This document shows, one piece after another, positions 49,924-59,578 of a DNA stretch of 64,000 nt. Below the pieces are notes generated by a model, which made no database searches, was not told where the DNA came from, and saw only the letters and a program-made list of their open reading frames with translations. Position 1 is the first letter of the stretch. Each line of letters opens with the position of its first letter. The stretch lies in NCBI RefSeq assembly GCF_031082405.1, contig NZ_JAVHJU010000006.1, positions 1 through 64,000 of the forward strand, read 5' to 3'. Position numbers and translations under genes: made by a program. The DNA comes from Amycolatopsis sp. A133 (GTDB lineage Bacteria > Actinomycetota > Actinomycetes > Mycobacteriales > Pseudonocardiaceae).

Positions 49924-52215
49924 TCAGCTCGGCAGGCCCCACGACGGCGCCGGGCCGATGGCGGGGACGTCCCGGGGCGCGAAGTCCGGCCGCCCGCCGC
50001 GCGGGGTGACGACGGCGGTGCCGCCACGCCGCAGCCCGATCGCGATCCGCCCGGGCCCGGCCGCGCGCCACGGCAGCCGCCGGCCGTGCTCGTCGCGGAC
50101 GTCGACGTCCCCGGCGATGCCGTGCTGGAGGACCAGGGGCTCGCCGGCTTCGCTGTGCACGCGGACGAATTCCGTCTTGCCGTCGCGGCGGGAGGCGTCG
50201 ACCAGGAAGGCACCTTCCGCGCGCAGCCCGGCGATCGAAGCGTCGCGCCAGGTCGCCGACACCGACGGGAAGACCTTGAGCACGCCCCCGGATCCCTGCA
50301 TCACCATGTCCACCACGGACTGCGCGGCGGTGATCGGGCTCTCGATGGCGAAGTTGGACCCCTCGCGGTACATCGTGTTCGCCGTCAGCTCGGTGTCGGC
50401 CACGACGTTCCGGTCGAGGAAGAACTTCAGGTACCGCAACGCTTCTTCCGGTGCGTCCATCACCGAGCTCATCGACGACGCGGCCGCGTAGCTGTAGCCG
50501 TGCCACGCCGTCTGGTCGGCGGCCCAGTGGGCGAAGGTGCGCGTCATGAGGTCGCGGTCGCCCGGGGAGTCCCAGACCTTCTCCCGCAGCGGGTACAGCC
50601 ACAGCAGGTGCGAGAAGTGGCGGTGCGAGGCGGCCAGGGGGACGCCGTCGCCGATCAGCACACCGTTCGCGGGATCTTCTTGGTACGGCACGAGTTTCGC
50701 GCTGATCTCCCGCCAGAGCGGCACGCGCGGCTCGTCGAGGCAGAGGATCCGGGCGGAGTCGACGAGCGTGCGGGCCGCCCACCGGATGAGCGAGAGGTCG
50801 TAGGTGCAGTCCGGCGCGTCGGCGTACTCCGGCGACCGGGTCAGCGGCAGGTGCAGGCACCCGTCCGGGCCGGTGAACAGGAAGTGGCGGTAGAAGTTCA
50901 GGGCCTTCGCCAGCGTCGGGTACAGAACGTCGCGAAGCACACGCTTGTCCAGGTGGTGCCGGTAAGCCAGCCACACGTTGTGCAGGCCCCACAACAGGTT
51001 CCCGGTCTGGTCGGTCTTGGACGTCGTCCCGGGGACGCCGACCGAGCGCGTGCCGCCGGGCCGCAGGCGCCAGTCGCCGGGGTGCGAGAGGGCGTAGGTG
51101 TCGCCGTCGCGGTACGCCGGCGGGACGGACACCTCGAGGTTCGCGTGGTCGCGCCGGAAGGTCTCGGTGACGGCGTCGAGTTCGGGGTGGTTGGTGCTGT
51201 TGACGATCGGGTAGGTGACCTGGACGTTGAGGTTCCACCACACGGCGGTCCAGCTGTTGCCGACCTCGGGGAACCACGGTCCCCATTCGGAAACCACCGG
51301 CCCGCCCGCGCGGGTGGCGGCCGCGATCTTGTACAGCTGGATCCAGTAGAACCGCTGCACCTGCTTGTCGGGCACCGAAACGAAGCTGCGCCGGTGGTAG
51401 TCGTTCCACCAGCGGCGGTGGCGGGCGAGCAGCGCGTCCGGGTGGGCGGCAAGCGCTTTCCGGACGGCGTTCCGCGCGTCCGCGGTGTGCGTGGTGCCGG
51501 GGAAGCTGTAGGCGACGGTGGCGGCGAGCAGCCGTTTTGTGCCGATCGCGCGCTCCTGCCACGCCGTGGTGTACCCGCCACCGGCGAGCATCGGCTGCGC
51601 GCAAAAGCCGTCACCCAGCTCGGGTGCCGGGTTGGCGACGTACTCGGGCGGCTTGCGCACCGTCCGGGTGGTCGCCGACTCCAGCGGCTGGAACGCCCAG
51701 CCGGCGCTCGTTTCGCCCGCGCTCGGCGTCAGCGAAACAAGCAGCACCCCGAGGTCGTTGTGGACGACGGCGGAAAAGGCGACCGTGCCCTGCATGGTGG
51801 TGATGGTGCCGCCGAGTTCGGCGTTGTAGAGGTCGAGCGTCCAGTCGACGGCGGTGATCGCGCCGGCCAGGGTGAGGGTGAGGTAACCGATCGGCAGGCG
51901 GGACAGCCCGATGCCGGCTTCCCACCGGATGCGCTGGTCCTGGACCTGGGTGTGGCTGAGCATCACCTTGAGGACCTGCGGTGTCTTCCCGGCGTAGACC
52001 TGGGCGCCGAGGTAGCCGTTGGCGAGGAACGGGCCTTCCTGCCAGTTCTTCGGCAGCCGCCGCCAGACCATCCGCGCATCGGCGGCGACGTCGGCGTGCG
52101 GGCTGGTCCCGGCGAGCACCGGCGGGGCCGCGCGGGCCCACAAACCCCCGAAGGCGGCGGCCCCGGCAAGGACCGAGGCAGAGCGGAGCACCGTCCGCCG
52201 GGACACTGCGTCCAT
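49924..52215 (-). CDS. Tat-exported GH95-like glycoside hydrolase (copy B)
   Basis: 763-aa paralogue of the downstream gene: SRRTVLRSASVLAGAA Tat leader, RRLPKNWQEGPFLANGYLG, HTQVQDQRIRWE, WWNLNVQVTYPIVNSTNHPE, RSPEYADAPDCTYDLSLIRW and SHRHFSHLLWLYPLRE. The two copies align over the full length but clearly differ, so the duplication is old and the substrates may have diverged. First gene of the pair; the 125-bp spacer to 52341 holds the promoter. Function assigned by motif similarity to GH95 only. Confidence 0.78.
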   Translation of the reverse strand: MDAVSRRTVLRSASVLAGAAAFGGLWARAAPPVLAGTSPHADVAADARMVWRRLPKNWQEGPFLANGYLGAQVYAGKTPQVLKVMLSHTQVQDQRIRWEAGIGLSRLPIGYLTLTLAGAITAVDWTLDLYNAELGGTITTMQGTVAFSAVVHNDLGVLLVSLTPSAGETSAGWAFQPLESATTRTVRKPPEYVANPAPELGDGFCAQPMLAGGGYTTAWQERAIGTKRLLAATVAYSFPGTTHTADARNAVRKALAAHPDALLARHRRWWNDYHRRSFVSVPDKQVQRFYWIQLYKIAAATRAGGPVVSEWGPWFPEVGNSWTAVWWNLNVQVTYPIVNSTNHPELDAVTETFRRDHANLEVSVPPAYRDGDTYALSHPGDWRLRPGGTRSVGVPGTTSKTDQTGNLLWGLHNVWLAYRHHLDKRVLRDVLYPTLAKALNFYRHFLFTGPDGCLHLPLTRSPEYADAPDCTYDLSLIRWAARTLVDSARILCLDEPRVPLWREISAKLVPYQEDPANGVLIGDGVPLAASHRHFSHLLWLYPLREKVWDSPGDRDLMTRTFAHWAADQTAWHGYSYAAASSMSSVMDAPEEALRYLKFFLDRNVVADTELTANTMYREGSNFAIESPITAAQSVVDMVMQGSGGVLKVFPSVSATWRDASIAGLRAEGAFLVDASRRDGKTEFVRVHSEAGEPLVLQHGIAGDVDVRDEHGRRLPWRAAGPGRIAIGLRRGGTAVVTPRGGRPDFAPRDVPAIGPAPSWGLPS

Positions 52216-52340
52216 GAAGCATCCTCCGAATTCATACTACGTTTCGGCGAGATCATGCGGCGGCGTCCGGCCATACTTGCAGAGGGGTGGCCAAAAGACC
52301 AGAGGAGTTCACCCGGAAAGCGGAAGAGACATCCGACGAA

Positions 52341-53759
52341 TCAGGGCAGTGGCGGCAGTGGCGGCAGCGTCGGCGTCTCCAGCCAGCGCGTGAAGAACCC
52401 GCGCAGCGAACGCCCCGCGTGTACCTCGGCCGCAGCTACGAACAGCTCGGTCGTGACCAGCCCGTGCCGGTACTGCTCCGCCCACGACCTCAACAACCCG
52501 AAGAACGCGGGGTCCCCGATCTCCACCCGCAGCGCGTGCAGCGTCAGGCCGCCGCGCTTGTAGACCCGCTCGTCGAACATGCGGGACACCCCGGGGTCGG
52601 CGATGCGGACGTCGGCCGGTTTGGCCTTGATGCGGGCGTGCCAGTCGCGGGCCAGTGCGGCCGCGGATGGGCCGCCCGACTCCTCCGACCACAGCCACTC
52701 CGCGTACGTCGCGAAGCCCTCGTTCAGCCAGATGTGGCGCCAGTCGGCTACCGTCAGGCTGTTGCCGAACCACTGGTGGGACAGCTCGTGCAGCACCAGC
52801 CGTTCGTGGGTGCGGCGGCCGTCGACGTGGTTGGCGCCGAAGATCGCCATGCCCTGGGCCTCGATCGGGTCGTCGAGGTCGTCGTCGGTGACCACGATGA
52901 CGTACTCGCCGAACGGGTACGCGCCGAACAGCCGCTGCAGGAACTCCATCATCCGGCCCTGCCGCCCGAAGTCGCGGTCGAACGCGCGGCGCAGCCGCGG
53001 CGGCACGGCGGCCCGCTGCGGCACCGTTTCGAAGACCGCCTCCACCTGCCCGCTCGCGCGGCCGATGCCGAGGCTCAGCCGGCGCAGCCCCACGCCCGTG
53101 TGCGGGAACCAGCCGCGGCCGGTCAGCTCGACCTCGTCGTAGCGGCCGATCTGCACGCTCATCAGGTACGTCGCCGTCGGCTCGCGTCGTTCGTACACCC
53201 ACTTCGTGGTGCTGGCCGACGTCGTCCGCTCGATCAAGGTGCCGGTGACCGCGACCAGGTACGGCGACGCCGTCGTCACGCTCACCCGGTAGGCGGCCTT
53301 GTCCGACGGGTGATCGTTGCACGGGAACCACGACGGCGCGCCGACCGGCTGGCTCGCCACCAGGGCGCCGTCGGTCAGCTCGTCCCAGCCGACGTCACCC
53401 CAGCGGCTCCCCACCGGGCGCGGGTTGCCGACGTAGTGGACTTCGACGGTGAACGCGGCCCCGGCCGGGATCGACCTCGCCGGCTTGACGTGCAGCTTGG
53501 CGCCGCGCTTGAGGTACTTCGCGGGCTTGCCGTCGACCAGCACGCGGTTGACCCGGAACTCGCCGAAGTCGAGGCTGACGCGGGAAAGCGCCTGCGTCGC
53601 CTCCGCGGTGATCACCGCCGACGCCGAGAGCCGGTTCGGCGCGACCTTGTAGTCGAGGTTCAGGTCGTAGTGCCGGGTCCGGTACCCGCCGTTGCCGTGG
53701 GCGGGCAGGTAGGGGTCGCCGGAGGTGTCCGCGCCGGGAGCGGGAGCCTTCGAAATCAC
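52341..53759 (-). CDS. M1-family zinc aminopeptidase
   Basis: 472-aa metallopeptidase. An N-terminal beta-saddle (YRTRHYDLNLDYKVAPNRL) is followed by the catalytic domain with AIFGANHV in place of GAMEN, then HELSH (H324, H328) and NEGFATYAEW (E347), completing HEXXH-x18-E. The helical ERAP1-like C-terminal domain is absent, as in short actinobacterial M1 enzymes. GTG at 53759 is selected because homologues begin with SxxAPGADTSGDPYLP; an upstream GTG at 53855 would overlap the synthetase gene. It follows the Pls-type synthetase by 80 bp and may process its product. Confidence 0.88.
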   Translation of the reverse strand: MISKAPAPGADTSGDPYLPAHGNGGYRTRHYDLNLDYKVAPNRLSASAVITAEATQALSRVSLDFGEFRVNRVLVDGKPAKYLKRGAKLHVKPARSIPAGAAFTVEVHYVGNPRPVGSRWGDVGWDELTDGALVASQPVGAPSWFPCNDHPSDKAAYRVSVTTASPYLVAVTGTLIERTTSASTTKWVYERREPTATYLMSVQIGRYDEVELTGRGWFPHTGVGLRRLSLGIGRASGQVEAVFETVPQRAAVPPRLRRAFDRDFGRQGRMMEFLQRLFGAYPFGEYVIVVTDDDLDDPIEAQGMAIFGANHVDGRRTHERLVLHELSHQWFGNSLTVADWRHIWLNEGFATYAEWLWSEESGGPSAAALARDWHARIKAKPADVRIADPGVSRMFDERVYKRGGLTLHALRVEIGDPAFFGLLRSWAEQYRHGLVTTELFVAAAEVHAGRSLRGFFTRWLETPTLPPLPPLP

Positions 53760-53839
53760 CCGTGGCGAACCTTTCGTCGTGCGTGCTGGACCCAGGCTCG
53801 CACGGACGGGTGAGTCCGGCGCGCCTGGCCCTGCTTTTG

Positions 53840-56800
53840 TTACTTGCCCGGCCACGCGGAGATCGGGTTGCCCAGCCAGCGGGTGTCGGCAGGCACCTCG
53901 TCGCCGCGGGTCACCAGCGAACCCGGGCCGACCGTCGTGCGCGCGCCTATGCCGGCGCCGGGCAGCACGATGCCGTGCGGGCCGAGCGTCGCGCCCTCGC
54001 CGAGGACGACCCGGGACATGCTCATGATCCGGTCGTGGAACAGGTGCGTCTGCACGACGCAGCCGCGGTTGATCGTCGCGCCGTCACCGAGCTCGACGAG
54101 GTCGGCCTCCGGCAGCCAGTACGTCTCCAGCCAGACGCCGCGGCCGATCTTGACGCCCATCGTGCGCAGCCACACCGGCAGCAGCGGGGTGCCGCCGAGC
54201 GAGCCGATCAGCCACGGCACCGCGAGGGCCTCGACGAAGGTGTCGGCCAGCTCGTTGCGCCAGACGAAGGAGCTCCACAGCGGGTGATCGATCTCGCGGA
54301 ACTTCCCGACCAGCAGCCACTTCATCAGCGTCGCCGTCAGCGCCGCGACGATTCCGGCGGCCAGCAGGGCGGGCCCGGCCAGCAGCGCGGCGACGCCGAA
54401 TCCGAACGCCGACGCCGTCCACAGCAGCCCGAAGGCGACCACGACGGTCAGCGCGACGCCGCACATGACCGGGACGATCCGGCACAGCTCGACCAGCGCC
54501 CGCGCCGCCTTGAGGTGCAGCGCCGGGGTGTAGGTGCGGCTCGTGTCGGCGTCGCCGACCGCGCGGCGGACCGGCAGCGGCGGCATCCCGAGGTACGACG
54601 ACCCCTTCTTCGCCTTCAGCGGCGTCGAGGACAGGACGCCGACCAGGCCGCGCTTCGGCACCGAACGGCCGGGCGCGGTCATCCCCGAGTTGCCGAGGAA
54701 GGCCTGCTTGCCGATCCGGGCCGGGGCGACGTGCAGCCAGCCGTGGCCGAGCTCGTAGGTGGCGACCATCGTGTCGTCGGCGAGGAAGGCGCCGCTGTCG
54801 ACCTGGGTCATCTTGGGCAGGGCCAGGACGGTCGACGCCTCGACGTTGCGCCCCACCTTCGCGCCGAGCAGCCGCAGCCACACCGGCGTGAACAGGCTGG
54901 CGTACAGCGGGAAGAGGCCTTCGCGGGCCATGCTCATCAGCCGCTCGGTCGCCCAGACCTGCCACGCGACGCGGCCGTGCACCGGGTGGTAACCCTCGAC
55001 CATGCCGATGCTCAGCGACCGGACGCCGACGAGCACGAGCAGCAGGTACGTCAGGAAGTAGGCGGCGGTGGCGACCGGCACGAAGACCAGTGCCTGCGTG
55101 AAGGCGGCCAGGAGGGTCGAGGCGCCCGCGATCGCGTAGCCGAGCACGGCGGCACCCGCCAGCGCGGCGACGCCGGGGAGGAAGCCGAGCGCCAGGGACG
55201 TCACGCCGTAGACGGCGGCCCAGAAGTGCGACCGCGGCGGACGGCTCGACGGCCACTTCAGCGCGTCGCGCTCGTCCTTGCCGACGCGCGAGGCGGGTGA
55301 GCCGGCCCAGCGCTGCCCGGCCGGGACGGCACCGCGGACGGTCGACCCGGCCGCGATTTCGGCGCCCTTGCCGACCCGGACGCCGGGGAAGAGCGTGCTG
55401 CGGGCGCCGACGCGGGCCTCCGCGCCGACGCGGACCTTGCCGATGTGCACGACGTCGCCGTCGACCCAGTGGCCGGTCAGGTCGACCTCGGGCTCGATCG
55501 CCGCACCGCGGCCCAGCTTGAGGAAGCCGGTGACCGGCGGCGGCGAGTGCAGGTCGACGTCCTTGCCGATCCGCGCGCCGAGCGCCTTCGCGTACGTCGT
55601 CATCCAGGACGCGCCGGCGATGCTGTCCGCGCCGGAGAACTCCGCGAGCTTCTCGGCCGTCCACAGTCGCAAGTGGACACTCCCGCCACGCGGGTAGGTG
55701 CCGGGACGCACGCCCGAAAGCAGCACGCGCGCGCCGCCCGCGGCGATGGCGATCCGGCCCGCCGGGCTGAACAGCACGACCCACGCCAGGCCGATCCACG
55801 CCCAGCTCAGCGTCGGCGCCCAGGCGAACCCGAGCAGGGACAGGACGTTCGACAGCGCGGCGGCCAGCGTCGCCCAGCGCAGGCCGACCAGGCCCATCAG
55901 CGGGACCATCAGCAATGTCTGGATGACGCCGGCGCGGCGCTTGGTCGGCGCGATCTCCCGGCGTTCGGTGGCCTGGCTGCTGAGCGCGTCCAGCATTGCC
56001 GCCAGCGCGCCCAGCTTGGGGAAGGCGTAGATGTCGGCCACCGACACCTGCGGGTGCCGGGTGCGGATGCGGGCCACCACCTGCGCGGCGGTCAGGCTGC
56101 CGCCGCCGTGGGTGAAGAAGTCCGCCTTCGGGCTGTCGACCGACACACCGAGGATCTCGGCCCAGCCTTCGGCGAGCCACGTCTCGGTCGGGGTCAGCCC
56201 GGAAGCCTCCACTGTGGACAATGGCCACGGGAGGGCGTTGCGGTCGACCTTGCCGGAGGTGCGCGTCGGCAGGTCGTCGACGACGGCGAGCAGCGGCACC
56301 AGCGCGGCGGGCAGGTGCTCACGCAGCCGCGTGGCGGCCTGGTCGTGGTCGAACTCCTCGCCGCCGGGCACGACGTACCCGACGAGGACCTGGTTGCCGG
56401 CCTTGGTGCGGCGGATCGCGGCGGCCGCGCCCTGCACACCCGGCAGGGCCTGCAGTGCGGCGTCGACCTCGCCCAGCTCGATGCGGCGGCCGCCGAGCTT
56501 GACCTGCTCGTCGAGGCGGCCGAGGAACAGCAGGCCTGCCTCTTCGGCGCGGACCATGTCACCGGAGCGGTAGGCGCGCTCCCAGCCGAGCGACGGCAGC
56601 GGCGCGAACTTCTCGGCGTCCTTCGCCGCGTCGAGGTAGCGGGCCAGGCCGACGCCGCCGATGACGAGCTCGCCGGTCTCGCCCATGGCGACCGGCTCGC
56701 CCTCTTCGTTGACCACGGCGAGCTGCCAGCCGTCGAGGGGCAGGCCGATGCGGACCGGGCCGTCGCCGGTCAGCTGCGCGGCGCACGCGACGACGGTGGC

Positions 56801-57796
56801 CTCGGTCGGGCCGTAGGTGTTCCAGACTTCGCGGCCTTCGACGGCGACGCGCTCGGCCAGCTCGGGCGGGCACGCTTCGCCGCCGAAGATCAGCAGGCGG
56901 ACGTCTTCGAGCGCGTCGGCGGGCCACAGCGCGGCCAGCGTCGGCACGGTCGAGACGACGGTGATGCGCTGCGCGACCAGCCACGGGCCGAGGTCGACGC
57001 CGGTGCGGACCAGCGCGCGCGGCGCCGGGACCAGGCAGGCGCCGTGGCGCCAGGCCAGCCACATCTCTTCGCAGGAGGCGTCGAAGGCCACGCTCAGCCC
57101 GGCCAGGACGCGGTCGCCGGGGCCGATGGGCTCGTCGGTGAGGAACAGCTCGGCCTCGGCGTCGACGAAGGCGGCGGCACTCGCGTGGGTGACCGCGACA
57201 CCCTTGGGCTTGCCGGTGGAGCCGGAGGTGAAGATGATCCACGCGTCTTCGGCCGGGCCGGGGGTGCCTTCGCGGCCGCCCGGGGTGCCGTGGACGTGGA
57301 TCTCCCCGCGGAAACCTCCGGGGCTTCGCCCCGGGCCGGGGGCTTCGCCACCCGGAGCCCCCGAAAAGACGTCGGTGGCGACCGCGGCGACCTGGGCTTC
57401 TTCGAAAACCAGCTCGGCGCGCTCGTCGGGGTCGTCGGCGTCGACCGGGACGTAGGCGGCGCCGACGGAGAGCGTGGCGAGGATGGCGATGTACAGCTCG
57501 GCGGTGCCGGAGGAGATCCGGATGCCGACGCGGTCGCCGAGGCCGACGCCGTACCCGCGCAGGCGGCGGCCGTAGGCGTCGATCTCCTCCAGCAGCCGCC
57601 GGTAGGTCAGGGTGGTGGTGCCGTCGTCGATCGCGGCGGCGTTCGGGTGCCGCTCGGCGGTGGCGTTGAGGATGTCGAGGAGGGTGCGCTCGCCGGCGCC
57701 GGGACCGGACCAGAACAGGGCCCGATCGGCGACCGGGCCAAGGGGCACCTCGGCGGTGGATCCGGTGGATCCGGTGGGTTCGATGGTGACGGTCAT
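53840..57796 (-). CDS. Pls/PosA-type single-module NRPS (poly-amino-acid synthetase)
   Basis: 1318-aa membrane enzyme, almost exactly the size of epsilon-poly-L-lysine synthetase. Order: adenylation domain (about 1-530; FTSGSTGKPKG, FGGEACPPEL, NTYGPTEATV, YRSGDMV), carrier domain (about 540-610; DFFTHGGGSLTAAQ with the phosphopantetheine Ser near 566), then six hydrophobic helices interspersed with three left-handed beta-helix (hexapeptide-transferase-like) domains (for example VRVGAEARVGARSTLFPGVRVG). These form isopeptide bonds during polymerisation. The monomer cannot be read confidently. ATG at 57796 has GGTGAG upstream. The A domain carries a Gly/Pro-rich insert from a REP-like repeat. 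Confidence 0.9.
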   Translation of the reverse strand: MTVTIEPTGSTGSTAEVPLGPVADRALFWSGPGAGERTLLDILNATAERHPNAAAIDDGTTTLTYRRLLEEIDAYGRRLRGYGVGLGDRVGIRISSGTAELYIAILATLSVGAAYVPVDADDPDERAELVFEEAQVAAVATDVFSGAPGGEAPGPGRSPGGFRGEIHVHGTPGGREGTPGPAEDAWIIFTSGSTGKPKGVAVTHASAAAFVDAEAELFLTDEPIGPGDRVLAGLSVAFDASCEEMWLAWRHGACLVPAPRALVRTGVDLGPWLVAQRITVVSTVPTLAALWPADALEDVRLLIFGGEACPPELAERVAVEGREVWNTYGPTEATVVACAAQLTGDGPVRIGLPLDGWQLAVVNEEGEPVAMGETGELVIGGVGLARYLDAAKDAEKFAPLPSLGWERAYRSGDMVRAEEAGLLFLGRLDEQVKLGGRRIELGEVDAALQALPGVQGAAAAIRRTKAGNQVLVGYVVPGGEEFDHDQAATRLREHLPAALVPLLAVVDDLPTRTSGKVDRNALPWPLSTVEASGLTPTETWLAEGWAEILGVSVDSPKADFFTHGGGSLTAAQVVARIRTRHPQVSVADIYAFPKLGALAAMLDALSSQATERREIAPTKRRAGVIQTLLMVPLMGLVGLRWATLAAALSNVLSLLGFAWAPTLSWAWIGLAWVVLFSPAGRIAIAAGGARVLLSGVRPGTYPRGGSVHLRLWTAEKLAEFSGADSIAGASWMTTYAKALGARIGKDVDLHSPPPVTGFLKLGRGAAIEPEVDLTGHWVDGDVVHIGKVRVGAEARVGARSTLFPGVRVGKGAEIAAGSTVRGAVPAGQRWAGSPASRVGKDERDALKWPSSRPPRSHFWAAVYGVTSLALGFLPGVAALAGAAVLGYAIAGASTLLAAFTQALVFVPVATAAYFLTYLLLVLVGVRSLSIGMVEGYHPVHGRVAWQVWATERLMSMAREGLFPLYASLFTPVWLRLLGAKVGRNVEASTVLALPKMTQVDSGAFLADDTMVATYELGHGWLHVAPARIGKQAFLGNSGMTAPGRSVPKRGLVGVLSSTPLKAKKGSSYLGMPPLPVRRAVGDADTSRTYTPALHLKAARALVELCRIVPVMCGVALTVVVAFGLLWTASAFGFGVAALLAGPALLAAGIVAALTATLMKWLLVGKFREIDHPLWSSFVWRNELADTFVEALAVPWLIGSLGGTPLLPVWLRTMGVKIGRGVWLETYWLPEADLVELGDGATINRGCVVQTHLFHDRIMSMSRVVLGEGATLGPHGIVLPGAGIGARTTVGPGSLVTRGDEVPADTRWLGNPISAWPGK
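57316..57364. repeat. GGGGCTTCGCCCC-type REP-like element inside the adenylation domain
   Basis: Within the synthetase coding sequence, CCGGGGCTTCGCCCCGG (7-bp stem, TTC loop) is followed by GGGGGCTTCGCCACCCGG. In protein this is an in-frame, low-complexity insert (GAPGGEAPGPGRSPGGF) between the A2 and A3 core motifs. Such hairpins are usually intergenic in actinomycetes. Confidence 0.7.
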
Positions 57797-57978
57797 CGGC
57801 CACTCACCCCGGCCGGGACGAAGACGTGCAGGGACGAACCATGGGCGCGCAAGCCCACCACTCACCTTTCGGGAGCCTCAACCGGGCTTGCTCTCCGATT
57901 GAGGCGCCCGCAACGACCTTTCACTGTACCTGCGGATCACCAAAAGATATCCCCAGGGTCACGCCGACGTGTCAGACC

Positions 57979-58095
57979 TCACGATCACCGGGGCATCACA
58001 CGTGATCAGAGAGGTATCACGCGTGATTGGAGGGGCATCGAGAGTGATGCCCCTCCAATCACGAGTGATGCCCCTCCAATCACACGTGATGCCCG
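57979..58095. repeat. 21-bp-phased ATCACGNGTGAT array (locus 3)
   Basis: Boxes start at 57995, 58016, 58037, 58058 and 58079, exactly 21 bp apart, with a partial at about 57978. Flanks switch from GGGGC on the left to GCCCCTCCA on the right around 58043. It lies 6 bp after the der stop and about 180 bp upstream of the synthetase start, so here it separates two genes of the same direction. In the rest of the 304-bp spacer (57797-57978) I see only an AT-richer stretch (CACCAAAAGATATCC). Confidence 0.9.
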
Positions 58096-58100
58096 TAACG

Positions 58101-59564
58101 TCACCGGGTTTTGGCGGCTTTTCCGCCGACCTTCGGCCTCTGCTTCTTTTCGCGGACCCGGATATTCACCCGGACGGGGCTGCCGGTGAAGCCGAACTGC
58201 TCGCGGAACCGGCGTTCGATGAACCGGCGGTAGCCGGCCTCGAGGAAGCCGGTGGTGAACAGCACCAGCGTCGGCGGGCGGATGCCGGCCTGGGTCGCGA
58301 ACAGCACCTTCGGCTGCTTGCCGGAGCGGACCGGCGGCGGGGTGGCCGCGACCAGGTCGGACAGCCACGCGTTGAGCTGGCCGGTCGGCACCCGCTGGTC
58401 CCACGACTTCAGCGCGGTCCGCAACGCCGGCGCGAGCTTGCGCACCGAACGGCCGGTCAGCGCCGAGATGTTGACCTTCTCCGCCCACGGCACGCGGACC
58501 AGGCCGCGGTCCAGCTCGCGGACCATCGCGTGGCGGCGGTCCTCGTCGACCAGGTCCCACTTGTTGAACGCCAGCACGCAGGCGCGACCGGCCTCGACGA
58601 CCATGGTCAGCACCCGCAGGTCCTGCTCGGACAGCGGCTCGGCCGCGTCCAGCAGCACGATCGCGACCTCGGCCGCGTCGATCGCGGTCTTGGTGCGCAG
58701 CGAGGCGTAGTACTCCGCGCCCGCGGCGAAATTGACGCGCTTGCGCAGGCCGGCCGTGTCGACGAACCGCCAGGTCTCGCCGTCCAGCTCGACCAGCGAG
58801 TCGACCGGGTCGACGGTGGTGCCCGCGACCGAGTCGACGACCGAGCGCTCCTCGCCGGAGAGCTTGTTCAGCAGGCTCGACTTGCCGACGTTCGGCTTGC
58901 CGACCAGCGCGACGCGCCGTGGGCCCGACGTGACGGCACCGCCCTCGCGCGGCGACTCGGGCAGGGCCTTGAGGATCGCGTCGAGCAGGTCACCGGAGCT
59001 GCGGCCGTGCAGCGCGCTGACCGGGTGCGGCTCGCCGAGGCCGAGCGACCACAGCGACGCGGTGTCCGCGAGCAGCCGGTCGTCGTCGACCTTGTTGGCG
59101 GCCAGCAGGACCGGCTTCTTCGAGCGCCGCAGCACCTTGGAGACGGCTTCGTCGGTGGCCGTGGCGCCGACCGAGGCGTCGATCACCAGCAGCACCGCGT
59201 CCGCGGTCTGCATGGCCAGCTCGGCCTGGGCGGCGACGGAGGCCTGCAGGCCGGTCGCGTCCGGCTCCCAGCCGCCCGTGTCGACCAGGGTGAACTTGCG
59301 GCCACCCCAGTAGGCGTCGTAGGCGACGCGGTCGCGGGTCACGCCCGGCACGTCCTGCACGACGGCTTCGCGCCGGCCGAGGATGCGGTTGACCAGCGTC
59401 GACTTGCCCACGTTCGGGCGGCCGACGACGGCGAGCACCGGCTGCGCGAGCGCGGCCTCCTCGGCCGCTTCCGCCGCCTCGATCTGCGCGTCGAGCGCGG
59501 CGAACTCGGTCTCTTCCGACCAGGTGCCGTCGACTTCGCCGACGCTGTCCAACTCTTCCATCAC
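58101..59564 (-). CDS. der: GTPase Der (EngA), ribosome assembly
   Basis: 487-aa double GTPase: an N-terminal acidic extension (about 1-40), G-domain 1 (GRPNVGKST, 48-56; VDTGGWE; NKVDD), G-domain 2 (GKPNVGKSS, about 222-230; [14 protein letters not shown]) and a C-terminal KH-like domain ending with basic residues. It is required for 50S subunit maturation. The actinobacterial N-terminal acidic extension is present. It follows the PlsC-like gene by 14 bp in the conserved cmk-plsC-der order. Two adjacent ATGs (59564, 59561) are possible starts. Confidence 0.97.
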   Translation of the reverse strand: MMEELDSVGEVDGTWSEETEFAALDAQIEAAEAAEEAALAQPVLAVVGRPNVGKSTLVNRILGRREAVVQDVPGVTRDRVAYDAYWGGRKFTLVDTGGWEPDATGLQASVAAQAELAMQTADAVLLVIDASVGATATDEAVSKVLRRSKKPVLLAANKVDDDRLLADTASLWSLGLGEPHPVSALHGRSSGDLLDAILKALPESPREGGAVTSGPRRVALVGKPNVGKSSLLNKLSGEERSVVDSVAGTTVDPVDSLVELDGETWRFVDTAGLRKRVNFAAGAEYYASLRTKTAIDAAEVAIVLLDAAEPLSEQDLRVLTMVVEAGRACVLAFNKWDLVDEDRRHAMVRELDRGLVRVPWAEKVNISALTGRSVRKLAPALRTALKSWDQRVPTGQLNAWLSDLVAATPPPVRSGKQPKVLFATQAGIRPPTLVLFTTGFLEAGYRRFIERRFREQFGFTGSPVRVNIRVREKKQRPKVGGKAAKTR

Positions 59565-59578
59565 TGACCCAATTTCCC

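Noticed and set aside
53762-55300. Long plus-strand frames opposite the poly-amino-acid synthetase
   Set aside because: Arg/Gln/His-rich antisense frames without domains; the opposite strand has complete NRPS and beta-helix motifs.
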